This document shows positions 18,501 through 25,940 of a stretch of DNA of 54,126 nucleotides, piece by piece; within the stretch, counting starts at the first letter, position 1, and every line of letters begins with the position of its first letter. The stretch is taken from the NCBI GenBank assembly GCA_018266795.1, contig JAFDZV010000011.1, positions 1 to 54,126 of the forward strand, given 5' to 3'. This stretch comes from Bacteroidota bacterium. Lineage in GTDB: Bacteria > Bacteroidota > Ignavibacteria > OLB7. A program made the translations under genes and the position numbers. Under the pieces are notes generated by a model. The model searched no databases, had not been told where the DNA came from, and was given only the letters and a program-made list of their open reading frames with translations.

Positions 18501-20904
18501 CGGTACCGCCTACAACAATGCCGTGCACGGCGTCAACCCGTCAACGAACGCGGCCTCACTCGACCGGATCTTCGTGCTGGAGCGCGATTCAGCGATCTTC
18601 ATCCGGACGATGGATTCAGCGGGCAGGTGGTCCGGTGAACGGCTCGTCTCGGATGCCGCCGATACAGTGACCACCACCATCGCGGGAGTTCGGAGGAACA
18701 CGGCCGACAACTCACATCCGGCGATCGGCATCTGCCGGACCTCGGGTTCATGCGCGGTGGTCTGGGAACGCCACGACAACGCAACGAACAAGGGCACCGT
18801 TGAACTGCTCTGGTTGCCATCGCTTCCGTCACGCACGTCATTCCCGGTAACCGGCACCGTGCGGACACGGCTGTCCCCTCCGCGATCGTTCGCGCAGAAC
18901 TGGATGATGTACACGCCGGCGGTCACGGGTGTGGATTCCGGGTACGTCGTGGCGTGGGCGGCTCCGAACTACACGACGGAGATCATGGCCGTACGTGACC
19001 AGCCATCGAACAAGAGAACCGATACATCGCGGACACTCCGCGTGAAGATGAAGTCCCTGCCGACGCTTCCGCGTGACTCCGCGACAGGCTATCCGTCGCT
19101 TGCCTACGCGCGTAACTGGAAGGTAGCCGCACTCAACGGCGGCATGATATCGGGACGCAACGACACGATCCCGTTCACGACCGTTCCGGACCACATCGAC
19201 GGCGTTCCGGACACGACCGGCAGTTACCATATCCTGCACCTCGCCTATCAGCAGGGCGTGCGGACGAACGCAAGCTGGGAAATCATGTACAACCGGCTTG
19301 GCGTGCGCTTCCCGGTTGCTGGCAAGGGGATTCCGGAACTGTGGTCGTCGCCAACCGAGATCGTGAGCTACAACCTTCAGGCGTGCAACTTCCGGTGGCC
19401 ATGCGTGGCAACCGACTCCGCACGCACGGGTGTGACCTGGACCACGACGAGCGGCGGGCATGATCATGTTGCGCTCCGCTTCCGGAACGACGATTCGCTG
19501 ACGCCGCAGCAGTGGCGCTGGAATACGGTACTCTACCGCTGGGGTGGCGCGGACTTCCGCATCGCGGCCGGACAGTTGCCCCGCTACACCTTCCGCGACT
19601 ACAACCGTTCATCCCTGATTCAGTTCCCCTCGCGCGATACCGCCAGCCTGAACCTCACCTACGAGGGTGCGCTTACCTGGCAGTGGACGAACACGGGGGA
19701 TGCACAGCGGCACTACGGCGAGAAGCTCTATCGCTTCGGCATGGTGGGAGTCGATACGGTTCCCGACGGACAGCACCCCACCATGGTCATGGTGCCCTCG
19801 ATCGGCAACAGCGCACAGCACGCAATCACCTCGGCAAGCATTCTGCACCGTGGAACTGATGCGGCGTCGTTCAGCGCCCGTCGCTGGCATGGCGACACGG
19901 CACTGTACTACCCGGCGTTCGTCGAGAACACACCGTCGGTGCCGTTGGCGGCCTTCACGCAGGCGGCTACCGGAGCAACCGTTCTATCGAGCTACAACAT
20001 CATGTCGGATGTGATCGCCGATCAGGCGGGAGCCGGATGCAATCCACCGGTTGGGGGGCTTACCGCCGGGCTGTACAGGAAATACAACATCTTCGCTCCA
20101 GGCACGACACCGCCATGGGAATGGGGCCTTCCCCCGACGACGTTCTTCCCGCCGGGCAAGGGAAGCCCGGGAACGTTGCCGGGGCTCGCGGAGGCTGCGG
20201 AGATCGCACGGACCGGCGTGTTTGCCGCCGACACGGTTCCGGTCTCGGTAACACGCGTGCTCTGCGGAACGCCGGGCCTCGTGGACTGGCTCAACACGCA
20301 GCCATACGACACCGGAGCGCATGCGCCGGCAAACATCTACGTCGTACTCCAGTTGCGCCGCGCAAGTGATCGCGCGGTGCTCTGGATGGGCTCGGCCGTC
20401 ACGGCGCGTGATGTCGGGTCCGATACGCTGGTGGAGGATGTTCCGGTGCCGGTCGCATCAATGGCGGCGCCGGGAACTCAGGTGTTCATCCAGCTCACGG
20501 CGGTTGCCTCGCCCGGCGTAGCCTACACACTGGCAGGCGGGTTTCATTTCCTTGAAGCCGACCCGGCACCGGCCGAGATGCTGAAGCGGGGCGATGAGGG
20601 CGCGAACCGGGCCGCCAGCGCCGCGCCGTCCGTTCCGGGCAGCATCGAAGTAGTGATGGTGCCGAACCCGGTGCGTTCCGGCTCGGGGGACCTGCATGTA
20701 TTCCTGCAATCACCCGCGACGGCGTCAATCACAGTGTATGACCTGCTCGGCAATGTGGTGGCGACCGTGCCCGGCCTGGTGGCCGCTGGTGCGGGGGAAT
20801 ACGTTGTACCGGTGGATATCAGCGCGCTTCACGACGGCCTCTATGTCGTGGAGGTGCGGAGTGGTACCGTCCGTGGCGTGGCACGCTTCACGGTGATGCA
20901 GTAG
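15520..20904 (+). CDS. Giant T9SS cargo protein with a possible glycoside-hydrolase-like region
   Basis: This 1,794-residue protein starts at ATG 15520 with AGGAG eight bases upstream. The signal peptide ends HSVLAQ. The last 85 residues are a type A sorting domain (VVMVPNPVRSGSGDLHVFL, ITVYDLLGNVVATV, LHDGLYVVEVRSG), so it should be exported by the type IX system. The centre, about residues 690-760, has the segment PKWGSRPPTPEEITCQAWL followed by LNCGVNGLVFTD. That resembles the strand-helix-strand of TIM-barrel glycoside hydrolases in which a visible-to-surface strand follows P-T-P-E-E-I; this is an inference. Residues about 990-1400 contain repeated W/Y-rich strands that may form a propeller. 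Enzymatic activity is unproven. A strong hairpin at 20931-20967 follows the gene. Confidence 0.82.
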   Translation: MHRPTRASRATVVPFLLFLCLHAHSVLAQTPPPASGSYRYYYPLDSTFKLTGTNISDWDVVQEFHLDFIRQYIAYPADHFSGLIASTTPADPFTTAQRNFYRAMLAHNAPGSPKVITPVEGVGVNLKTARCVENYARVDPVLFHNLELAVVGDWGDNPKAMHNIAFGVTAPGGASTPQHTLLASGPRYLSQFAMFEGDSTLYARHPGLSGSYTSFRVSCAFKADTAELHRLTDQIGLDETIAYFVVYRRVRDNQPHDPGDDTMRCSCSAFAPIDTITITRRAYDNNLQFADKDLGYKEFGKTYELAVPGGDVLWKYDSTVFAKGPSGAYDQQVSRTQFFEKDTVTGTFYATDTTRNEIVGDRRIMVRNEHIRLTLIALRIHDELDWLHGDGWESFGPATCIHHDTCVNRLNRGVFGANALLDDDIFNSDIDIKFFTTQRVPVTFLRTRVNQDLYDHLRAGQLDSLEIAPATTKMYANDTLMKLLGRLAYSDEAFMHKYRGDGAVARTLQDEMHSHGDTTHQLWCDPVGNFDAFRVLTEDLDSSRLRTIHLIARQDYNQIGNFRDGIPIFYANPDLMCDFSNRVTFPKSQVPYPFHDPAHHDSVTRIDTAYFDCITPQSGYNAYTLRRQFGASVPGTGEHYCSGWGSFRESQTLEGTEQGATVTTLARAVTAAKFRYRQFGPSTQVWNSVQGMGWRVIYDPASVGADTAAIYPKWGSRPPTPEEITCQAWLSLNCGVNGLVFTDAQIDAANWGYVQQVTGKPMSNYGSWVPETWVGPSHGDTLKVLQPLMWTGFLDRYNAVKRINDEIRRIDPIIHISEMASKQEQMSVHDTVQTFRDMPWIDTLIAERSTPHDTNGLGVAIFNPTGSFDPRNQTYIELSHFGPGARDTAKGVEYFVITNRRTWPIDNLRYNARAQARGADNVGLGAIDVRRPWVRFKNLTNALVDSVLIDKVGHESEWPSRRVAVGDLVALDWITPGWGTYYRVRPIVAAVSTYGTAYNNAVHGVNPSTNAASLDRIFVLERDSAIFIRTMDSAGRWSGERLVSDAADTVTTTIAGVRRNTADNSHPAIGICRTSGSCAVVWERHDNATNKGTVELLWLPSLPSRTSFPVTGTVRTRLSPPRSFAQNWMMYTPAVTGVDSGYVVAWAAPNYTTEIMAVRDQPSNKRTDTSRTLRVKMKSLPTLPRDSATGYPSLAYARNWKVAALNGGMISGRNDTIPFTTVPDHIDGVPDTTGSYHILHLAYQQGVRTNASWEIMYNRLGVRFPVAGKGIPELWSSPTEIVSYNLQACNFRWPCVATDSARTGVTWTTTSGGHDHVALRFRNDDSLTPQQWRWNTVLYRWGGADFRIAAGQLPRYTFRDYNRSSLIQFPSRDTASLNLTYEGALTWQWTNTGDAQRHYGEKLYRFGMVGVDTVPDGQHPTMVMVPSIGNSAQHAITSASILHRGTDAASFSARRWHGDTALYYPAFVENTPSVPLAAFTQAATGATVLSSYNIMSDVIADQAGAGCNPPVGGLTAGLYRKYNIFAPGTTPPWEWGLPPTTFFPPGKGSPGTLPGLAEAAEIARTGVFAADTVPVSVTRVLCGTPGLVDWLNTQPYDTGAHAPANIYVVLQLRRASDRAVLWMGSAVTARDVGSDTLVEDVPVPVASMAAPGTQVFIQLTAVASPGVAYTLAGGFHFLEADPAPAEMLKRGDEGANRAASAAPSVPGSIEVVMVPNPVRSGSGDLHVFLQSPATASITVYDLLGNVVATVPGLVAAGAGEYVVPVDISALHDGLYVVEVRSGTVRGVARFTVMQ

Positions 20905-20930
20905 CGCGGCCGGGGCGGCAGCGTTGGATG

Positions 20931-20967
20931 ACGGGTGCCGGTTTCCGCTCCGGGGACCGGCACCCGT
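20931..20967 (+). terminator. Strong hairpin, probable terminator
   Basis: Perfect 11-base-pair stem ACGGGTGCCGG / CCGGCACCCGT with a 15-base loop, 27 bases after the stop at 20904. The sequence downstream is only moderately T-rich. Confidence 0.55.
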
Positions 20968-21012
20968 GGTATCGGTTTCGTTGTTGAACATCGTAATCAT
21001 GGAGTGAGAATC

Positions 21013-21441
21013 ATGAATCCACATGCAGCATTCAGGGCAATTGCGATTGCCGCCCTGTTCATCGTGACGCCATGGGCATATGACTGGCTCACGTTCACCA
21101 ACGCTCATACGGCGGAGGCTCGCGCCATCCATGAGAGTGTCACGATGCAGGTCGATCCGCGCTCACCCGTCCGCAGCAGTCGCATCATACGGGTGCTCGA
21201 TGCGGACGGAACGGTTGTGAAGGAACTGCGAACTGAGGATGCGGGCATCGCTGCACGCAGTGTTGCCGCCGACATCTCGGATCTTCCGCGCGGCGTCTAC
21301 CGGATTGAAGTGACCGATGAGCGGTGTCTCTTCAGCGAGGAGATCACGAAGAACATCGATCCGGTGCCAGGCATGCCAGGATGCGCAGAAACGCCGCGAG
21401 GTGCGGGCACGCATGAAGTCGCACCCGCCTGCACGCCGTGA
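21013..21441 (+). CDS. Small exported protein resembling a free-standing T9SS sorting domain
   Basis: This 142-residue protein starts at ATG 21013, with GGAG seven bases upstream. The hydrophobic segment AIAIAALFIVTPWAYDWL at residues 9-26 is a signal peptide or anchor. Residues 58-115 read IIRVLDADGTVVKEL, then VAADISDLPRGVYRIEV, then CLFSEEITKN. This is the strand pattern of a type A sorting domain, whose usual hallmarks are a V-D-x-x-G-x-x-V strand, D-I-S-x-L-P-x-G-V-Y and a final F-S-x-x-I-x-K. Nothing else precedes it but the signal region and 25 residues. The C-terminal 25 residues are Pro- and Cys-containing (three Cys overall). It stands between two T9SS cargo genes. It could be a minimal cargo, a remnant of a larger one, or a decoy or chaperone-like partner. 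Confidence 0.7.
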   Translation: MNPHAAFRAIAIAALFIVTPWAYDWLTFTNAHTAEARAIHESVTMQVDPRSPVRSSRIIRVLDADGTVVKELRTEDAGIAARSVAADISDLPRGVYRIEVTDERCLFSEEITKNIDPVPGMPGCAETPRGAGTHEVAPACTP

Positions 21442-21582
21442 CGGCAGGCATCCCACAACCTGGAGGCGAACCGTGTCCCGAAGGGTGTCTTGTACCACAG
21501 GGAACACCCCTGTAAGTTCATCCGCGATGGTTGTTCGTGGCACGGTTTCTCTTCATATCCATCGTTTCATTGGTCTGTACGT

Positions 21583-23229
21583 ATGATCGCATCGCGTTCC
21601 ATATCGCAGGGTAGAAATTCATCTCCTCGCATTCGTGTGCTGACATTCCTCCTGCTTCCGGTGTTGGTTGCAGTGGTGAACGCACAACCATCCGATACCA
21701 TCATCACGAATCCGAAGGCGGAACTGCTGCGGAGTGTGTGGGCAGTGTACGGCAACGCGGCCGGCGGCGACTACGTTGGGCAGGGTATCGGTGCAATTCC
21801 CGATATCAACGGCGATGGGATCGCGGAGTTCGCCGTGTATTACGGCGCGGTGCACGAATGGCGCATCTACTACGGCAGTGCTGGCACGATCCCGACCACA
21901 CCATCGGTGACGTTGAGAGGATACGGATCAATGACATCACATGCAGTAGCCGGAGACTTCTGGGGGACCGGGCATCCCGCCGTTGTTCTTCCGCGCACCG
22001 TTCGCGATACGTTCAACGGAAAGCCGACGGATTTCTGGACCCTCGAATTCCTCCGCAGCGAGTCCGGCGGGCTCGACACTATTCCGTCACTTCGGCTCGA
22101 TCCGCGCATGATGAATCCGCGCACGCTGTGGACGGCAGAGCAGATCGAAGGAATCGATCTCGACGGCGATGGTGCCGATGAGCTGATCGTATATCTCCCC
22201 GGCCTGTTTCGCGGGACCGTTCCCAACTACAATCCGGAAGTCTGGATCTATAGGGGCGGGTCCAACTTCCAGGTGGATTCGCCTACCGTCATCCTTCGCG
22301 ATGATGAACCGGCAGGCGGCGGTGGATATCAACGGCTCTTCGTCGGGCACTGGGATGAGGACCGTTGGATGGACATCGCAACCACTTGCGATTACGACAA
22401 CGGCCTCAGCCAGAAGCTCAAGTTCTGGTTCGGTTCTTCAGGCTCACCGTGGAACTGGAGTGCTCCTCAACATGAGATTGCCATCGACAATCACTTCATG
22501 GCCGCTCTGGATTGTGATGGCGACGGCGTATTGGACGTAGCCCTGCCCCCAGCTGACTCCTTCCGCGTCAGGCTCTATCGGTCGAATGCCGGCAAGAGCA
22601 TTCACACCCGCTCTCTTGCTCCAGCCGATGCCGACGTGCTGTACTACCGCGATGAGTACGCCATGCCGGTACGGCTTGGCTACCTCAGCGATAGTGCAGG
22701 ACGCTACGAGATGCTAGGCATATTCGGGCACAGCCCGGTGCTTGGCCTCAGCGGCGGTCCTGGCGGTCCCGACCACACGGCAGACGTCTACAGCGACGCG
22801 GGCGTCTTCGGACTCATTCAGCCCCTCGGCGACGTCACGGGCGACGGACGGAACGATCTGATTGCAAGCTATTATCCGGACAATCGCAACGCTGGCATCG
22901 CCGTGGTTTTCGCGGGCGGGCCGTACATCCCGGGCGACCCGGCCGCGGTGTTGAAACTGTTGCAATTGCCGGCGTGCATGACGCTGCCAGTGTCTGGCCC
23001 AACCCCGCATGCGATGAAGTGCACGTCGCATGGCGGGGCGATCTTTCGCAGATGCCCGAACGGATTGCCATCTACGATCTTCAAGGCCGCGAGATTGCAC
23101 ATGGCGACGTGCAGGCAGGGCGTGGTGAAGCGCTGTGGCATTGCGCAGGCATCCCTCGGTGTCTATCTGCTCTGTCTCTACGACGCGCAGCACCGTCTTA
23201 TGACTACCACACGTATCGCGAAACAATAA
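21583..23229 (+). CDS. FG-GAP repeat protein with a frameshifted T9SS sorting domain
   Basis: The protein (548 residues as read) has a signal peptide (VLTFLLLPVLVAVVNAQ) and FG-GAP/VCBS blades: PDINGDGIAEFAVYYG, IDLDGDGADELIVYL, LDCDGDGVLDVAL and GDVTGDGRNDLIASYY. From about nucleotide 22945 the reading frame turns into low-plausibility Cys/His-rich sequence. The alternative frame there reads GVETVAIAGVHDA, then ASVWPNPACDEVHVAW and IAIYDLQGREIAHG, the start of a sorting domain. Near 23157 the sorting domain returns to the first frame (GVYLLCLYDAQHRL, ending RIAKQ at the natural stop). Two compensating shifts therefore lie at about residues 454 and 525. They are either real mutations or assembly errors. 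The start at ATG 21583 is chosen for the signal peptide; no ribosome site is visible. Confidence 0.8.
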   Translation: MIASRSISQGRNSSPRIRVLTFLLLPVLVAVVNAQPSDTIITNPKAELLRSVWAVYGNAAGGDYVGQGIGAIPDINGDGIAEFAVYYGAVHEWRIYYGSAGTIPTTPSVTLRGYGSMTSHAVAGDFWGTGHPAVVLPRTVRDTFNGKPTDFWTLEFLRSESGGLDTIPSLRLDPRMMNPRTLWTAEQIEGIDLDGDGADELIVYLPGLFRGTVPNYNPEVWIYRGGSNFQVDSPTVILRDDEPAGGGGYQRLFVGHWDEDRWMDIATTCDYDNGLSQKLKFWFGSSGSPWNWSAPQHEIAIDNHFMAALDCDGDGVLDVALPPADSFRVRLYRSNAGKSIHTRSLAPADADVLYYRDEYAMPVRLGYLSDSAGRYEMLGIFGHSPVLGLSGGPGGPDHTADVYSDAGVFGLIQPLGDVTGDGRNDLIASYYPDNRNAGIAVVFAGGPYIPGDPAAVLKLLQLPACMTLPVSGPTPHAMKCTSHGGAIFRRCPNGLPSTIFKAARLHMATCRQGVVKRCGIAQASLGVYLLCLYDAQHRLMTTTRIAKQ

Positions 23230-23327
23230 CCAGCACCCACTCTTCAACCCAGTCACAACGGCAACCTTCGTGCCGTTCGCTGCCGCATGGCATAGAACGG
23301 CCATATCTCTCATATCTCATATCTTCA

Positions 23328-23341
23328 TCAGAACCCTGCCG
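23328..23341 (-). repeat. Echo of a barrel-gene 3' end
   Basis: TCAGAACCCTGCCG here is identical to the 14 bases covering the stop and last codons of the gene at 23476 (23476-23489). Read on the minus strand it would encode SLTAGF and a stop, like the RLSAGF end of that gene. It may be the relic of a lost paralogue tail. Confidence 0.4.
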
Positions 23342-23353
23342 TAAGAGAGAGGG

Positions 23354-23382
23354 ATGCCGGCGGCGGTGAGATATGAACGATG
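23354..23382 (+). repeat. Dispersed intergenic repeat, copy 2
   Basis: ATGCCGGCGGCGGTGAGAT followed by ATGAACGATG matches 9527-9570. GAGATATG within it can pair with CATATCTC about 60 bases to the left, making a long-range hairpin. Confidence 0.6.
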
Positions 23383-23433
23383 GGCCTGCGAGGGAATGAT
23401 GATAGCACATGTGCGCCGTCGGGACACACAGAC

Positions 23434-23472
23434 ACATCACGCATAACTCATCACCCGCATACCCCATCACCC
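23434..23472. repeat. Two tandem 16-base repeats plus a partial copy
   Basis: GCATAACTCATCACCC (23441-23456) and GCATACCCCATCACCC (23457-23472) differ at two positions; CATCAC before them is a partial third. They lie directly after the stop of the minus-strand gene ending at 23476. Confidence 0.8.
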
Positions 23473-23475
23473 AAC

Positions 23476-24915
23476 TCAGAACCCTGCCGAAAGCCGGAAG
23501 GCGAGATCGGCACGGTTGCCGGTAAAGATGCTGTTCACCTCGCTGGAACCGATATCGATGGCCAGCCACGATGCCGGGCGATAGCCGATCCCCAGGCCGA
23601 TTCCGAAGCCGGCAACTCCTCCTCCGGAGAGGCCGGCGCGAAGCGCGAAGCTGTTGCTGATGGCCCAGTCGCCGCCGAGCGCGAGGCGAGGGTTGGGGGA
23701 GTTCCCCGGTTCGTCGTTCAACGGCAGTTCCCCTTCCAGATCGACGATCAACGTCCCCGCCAGATCGCGCGCGTACGCGCCTACATCCACCGCCAGCCCG
23801 GCGCGGAACACCATCGGCAGATTGGTGGAGTAGCCATCCGTGCGCCGCAGCGTTCCCTGGTAGGCGCGGAACTGATCGTTGCTCAAGGTTCCGTTGAGGA
23901 GCGTATCGCTGATGCCGGTCTGCGACCGCTCGTACGCCACATCCTTCCATCGGATGGAACCAACATCCTCCAACGCCATGCCGAAGTAGATCGCATTCTT
24001 TCCGGCGGGTGCGGTCCCCTCGCCATACATCCGGTAGAGCACGCCGCTGATCCCAACGTTCAATCCCAGCCCCGTCCCGGAGGTTGCGGGGAACAGCCCG
24101 GCCTCGAACTCACTGAACGCGTTTGCGGGGTCCAGCCCCTCCGGCTGTGCGGAGCGCACCACGTATCCGCCCTGGATGATATAGGCCCGCGTGCCCCCCA
24201 GCGTCTTCTGATCCACCGCAATGGAACTGTTCTCGTCCACCTCGAACTGCGCAACGCCGTTCAGCAGCCGTGCCGTAGCTCCCAGCCCCACCAGCGGGAA
24301 CCAGCCCGGCGTGGAGGTGCCGCCGAACGCCTTGCCGTAGGAAAGGCCCAGCTCCGTGAACCAGGTGCCGCCAACGCCGCGGTTGATGAAACGGTACTGG
24401 TCCAGCAGCAGCTCCCCCTTTGCAATCACGCGGGAGAAATCGTCCGGGAAGTTGAGGCGGGCGTAGGCGCGATGGCCGTAGTGGAGGCCGAACGTGCCGG
24501 CATCCGGCGTGTGGTAGCGAAGGGTCACCAGATTGTTGGCGCCGCTTGCGAACAACCGTTCATCCTGCAGCAGCACCCCGAGCCGTGCACGGGCGTCCTG
24601 ATCGGGCCAGCCTGCATTACTGCCGAATATCTGCTTGAAGTCCGATGAGGAGAGATAGGTGGAGCCGACAGTGCCGCCGATGTCGTAGATCGACAGGGTC
24701 AGCGGCTGGTCCAGCGTTGTGGCGTGGGTGGCGGGAAGATCCAGCGCTCCGGGATTGGAAGCGATTGCACCGATTCCCCGAACGCTTGCAACGGACGCCC
24801 GTGCCTTCCCCATGGCCACCGGGTCCAGCCGGTCCTGCGCGGCGCAGCGCGTTGTATCAACGATTGAACAGAGAGCCAGAAGGGAAGCGAACCAGGCAAT
24901 ACGAATCATGGTCAT
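23476..24915 (-). CDS. Outer-membrane barrel protein, DUF5723-like (paralogue of 4087-5610)
   Basis: This 479-residue protein has a signal peptide (MIRIAWFASLLALCSIVDT, ending CAAQD). The mature start carries MGKARASVASVRG, then IASNPGALDLPA and GSTYLSSSDF. It aligns over its whole length with the protein at 4087-5610, sharing an NFPxxF strand after a tract like GIRYGHR / GLHYGHR, and ends RLSAGF with the terminal Phe expected of an outer-membrane barrel. Known: DUF5723/FadL-like proteins are predicted outer-membrane channels or structural barrels of unknown substrate. ATG 24915 and ATG 24909 are both possible starts; neither has a clear ribosome site. It is convergent with the frameshifted FG-GAP gene. 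Sequence echoing its 3' end lies downstream at 23328-23341. Confidence 0.75.
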   Translation of the reverse strand: MTMIRIAWFASLLALCSIVDTTRCAAQDRLDPVAMGKARASVASVRGIGAIASNPGALDLPATHATTLDQPLTLSIYDIGGTVGSTYLSSSDFKQIFGSNAGWPDQDARARLGVLLQDERLFASGANNLVTLRYHTPDAGTFGLHYGHRAYARLNFPDDFSRVIAKGELLLDQYRFINRGVGGTWFTELGLSYGKAFGGTSTPGWFPLVGLGATARLLNGVAQFEVDENSSIAVDQKTLGGTRAYIIQGGYVVRSAQPEGLDPANAFSEFEAGLFPATSGTGLGLNVGISGVLYRMYGEGTAPAGKNAIYFGMALEDVGSIRWKDVAYERSQTGISDTLLNGTLSNDQFRAYQGTLRRTDGYSTNLPMVFRAGLAVDVGAYARDLAGTLIVDLEGELPLNDEPGNSPNPRLALGGDWAISNSFALRAGLSGGGVAGFGIGLGIGYRPASWLAIDIGSSEVNSIFTGNRADLAFRLSAGF

Positions 24916-25314
24916 ACCGGAAGAAGCATCGTTGAGTTCTGACCCGCCGCACGTACGCGACGGTACTCTGAAGGCTCCGGAGAAACACCCTTCACGACGG
25001 CGTGCAGCCGATGTACCTATCCGCCGTGCCCGGATGAATCACCGCCGGCCGACACGCCTCTGCGCTCGTGCATCCGGGTGACCCGCAGCGAGCGGACAAG
25101 CGAGTTGGCGGGCAGACACCGCAGGCACGTTGGAGCCGGATGTCCGGTACGGACTGTCCGGCACGGCCTGCTCACACATGGCCCAACGGGAGAATGCGCG
25201 CAATCCAGGATCCCGAAAGCACGCAAGGGCGGTTCTTCACCCGCCCTTGCACCAAGTCAGTCAGCACCGCGCGCCAGCAATACACCGCTGGTGATACATG
25301 CTGTCGCGACGCCG
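24916..25314. other. Intergenic region holding one terminator
   Basis: No gene is supported on either strand. The hairpin at 25223-25250 belongs to the gene starting at 25614; the rest shows no recognisable structure. Confidence 0.5.
25223..25250 (-). terminator. Hairpin terminator of the ABM-like gene
   Basis: Perfect ten-base-pair stem GCAAGGGCGG / CCGCCCTTGC with an eight-base loop, 65 bases beyond the stop at 25315 on the minus strand. A clean T-tract is missing. Confidence 0.55.
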
Positions 25315-25614
25315 TTAACCAATCTCCACAAGCGTGGTGTATTTCGGAGAACGCTTGGACATGGCAATGATGCGGGCGAAGAGATTGTTTGCCTCCTCAT
25401 CATCCGAATCATCGAACGCCTCGTAGGCCGTCATGTCATTGAACGTAAACATTTCGGTGAAGGAGTTCTCCTCCTTCCCATGATTCTCATACACCGCGTA
25501 CTGCACACCGTGCGTCTCCTGGAATCGAGCCCGAAGCAGATTGGTCGTTGCCAGATATTCTTCTCTTTTGCCCGGCTCCAGTTCGACGTTGACCAGCAGA
25601 ATGACTTTGGACAT
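25315..25614 (-). CDS. ABM-like dimeric alpha/beta-barrel protein
   Basis: This 99-residue protein begins MSKVILLVNVELEPGKREEYL, continues with RARFQETHGVQYAVYEN, then NSFTEMFTFNDMTAYEAFDD, and ends with a helix and TTLVEIG. The order strand, helix, strand, strand, helix, strand and the length fit the antibiotic-biosynthesis-monooxygenase/stress-barrel superfamily, whose members act as dimers. The catalytic residues that define monooxygenases in this superfamily cannot be assigned, so function is open. The gene stands alone, with a perfect palindrome 28 bases upstream and a hairpin downstream, so it is probably a separately regulated single-gene unit. Confidence 0.7.
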   Translation of the reverse strand: MSKVILLVNVELEPGKREEYLATTNLLRARFQETHGVQYAVYENHGKEENSFTEMFTFNDMTAYEAFDDSDDEEANNLFARIIAMSKRSPKYTTLVEIG

Positions 25615-25940
25615 AGAAGCTTTGGGATACTTGAGATAAGGTTCACGTCAGACGTGAAGAAGATCGCCAAAGCTACGGAAAAAGATGAATCGCGTGGGAG
25701 AAATGTTGCATCAGGTTGTCGTCATTTTCGCGGAAAACAAGCAGCCAGGGCCACTTCCCTCGCAAGCTTCGCAACATGCCCCGGGCGGGTACCGCGCGGC
25801 GATTGTCTGCGCATCATTCATCCGGACCATATGTCATCCCGAAGTGTGACAGCGGCCGTGCGATTTGCATGCCGCCTGCCGGCCCCGCGGCCTCCCCAAA
25901 TGGATCAGGCCCTCTCTGCCGGCAATCCCCGGCTTCGCAC
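25615..25940. other. Intergenic region with a palindromic site
   Basis: It holds the 17-base palindrome at 25642-25658. The rest, up to the stop of the CoA-binding gene at 25941, has no supported gene. Confidence 0.45.
25642..25658. promoter_or_regulatory. Perfect palindrome, likely operator of the ABM-like gene
   Basis: TTCACGTCAGACGTGAA has perfect eight-base arms around a central A. It is 28 bases upstream of the start at 25614, a position that fits a repressor site overlapping the promoter. Confidence 0.5.
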
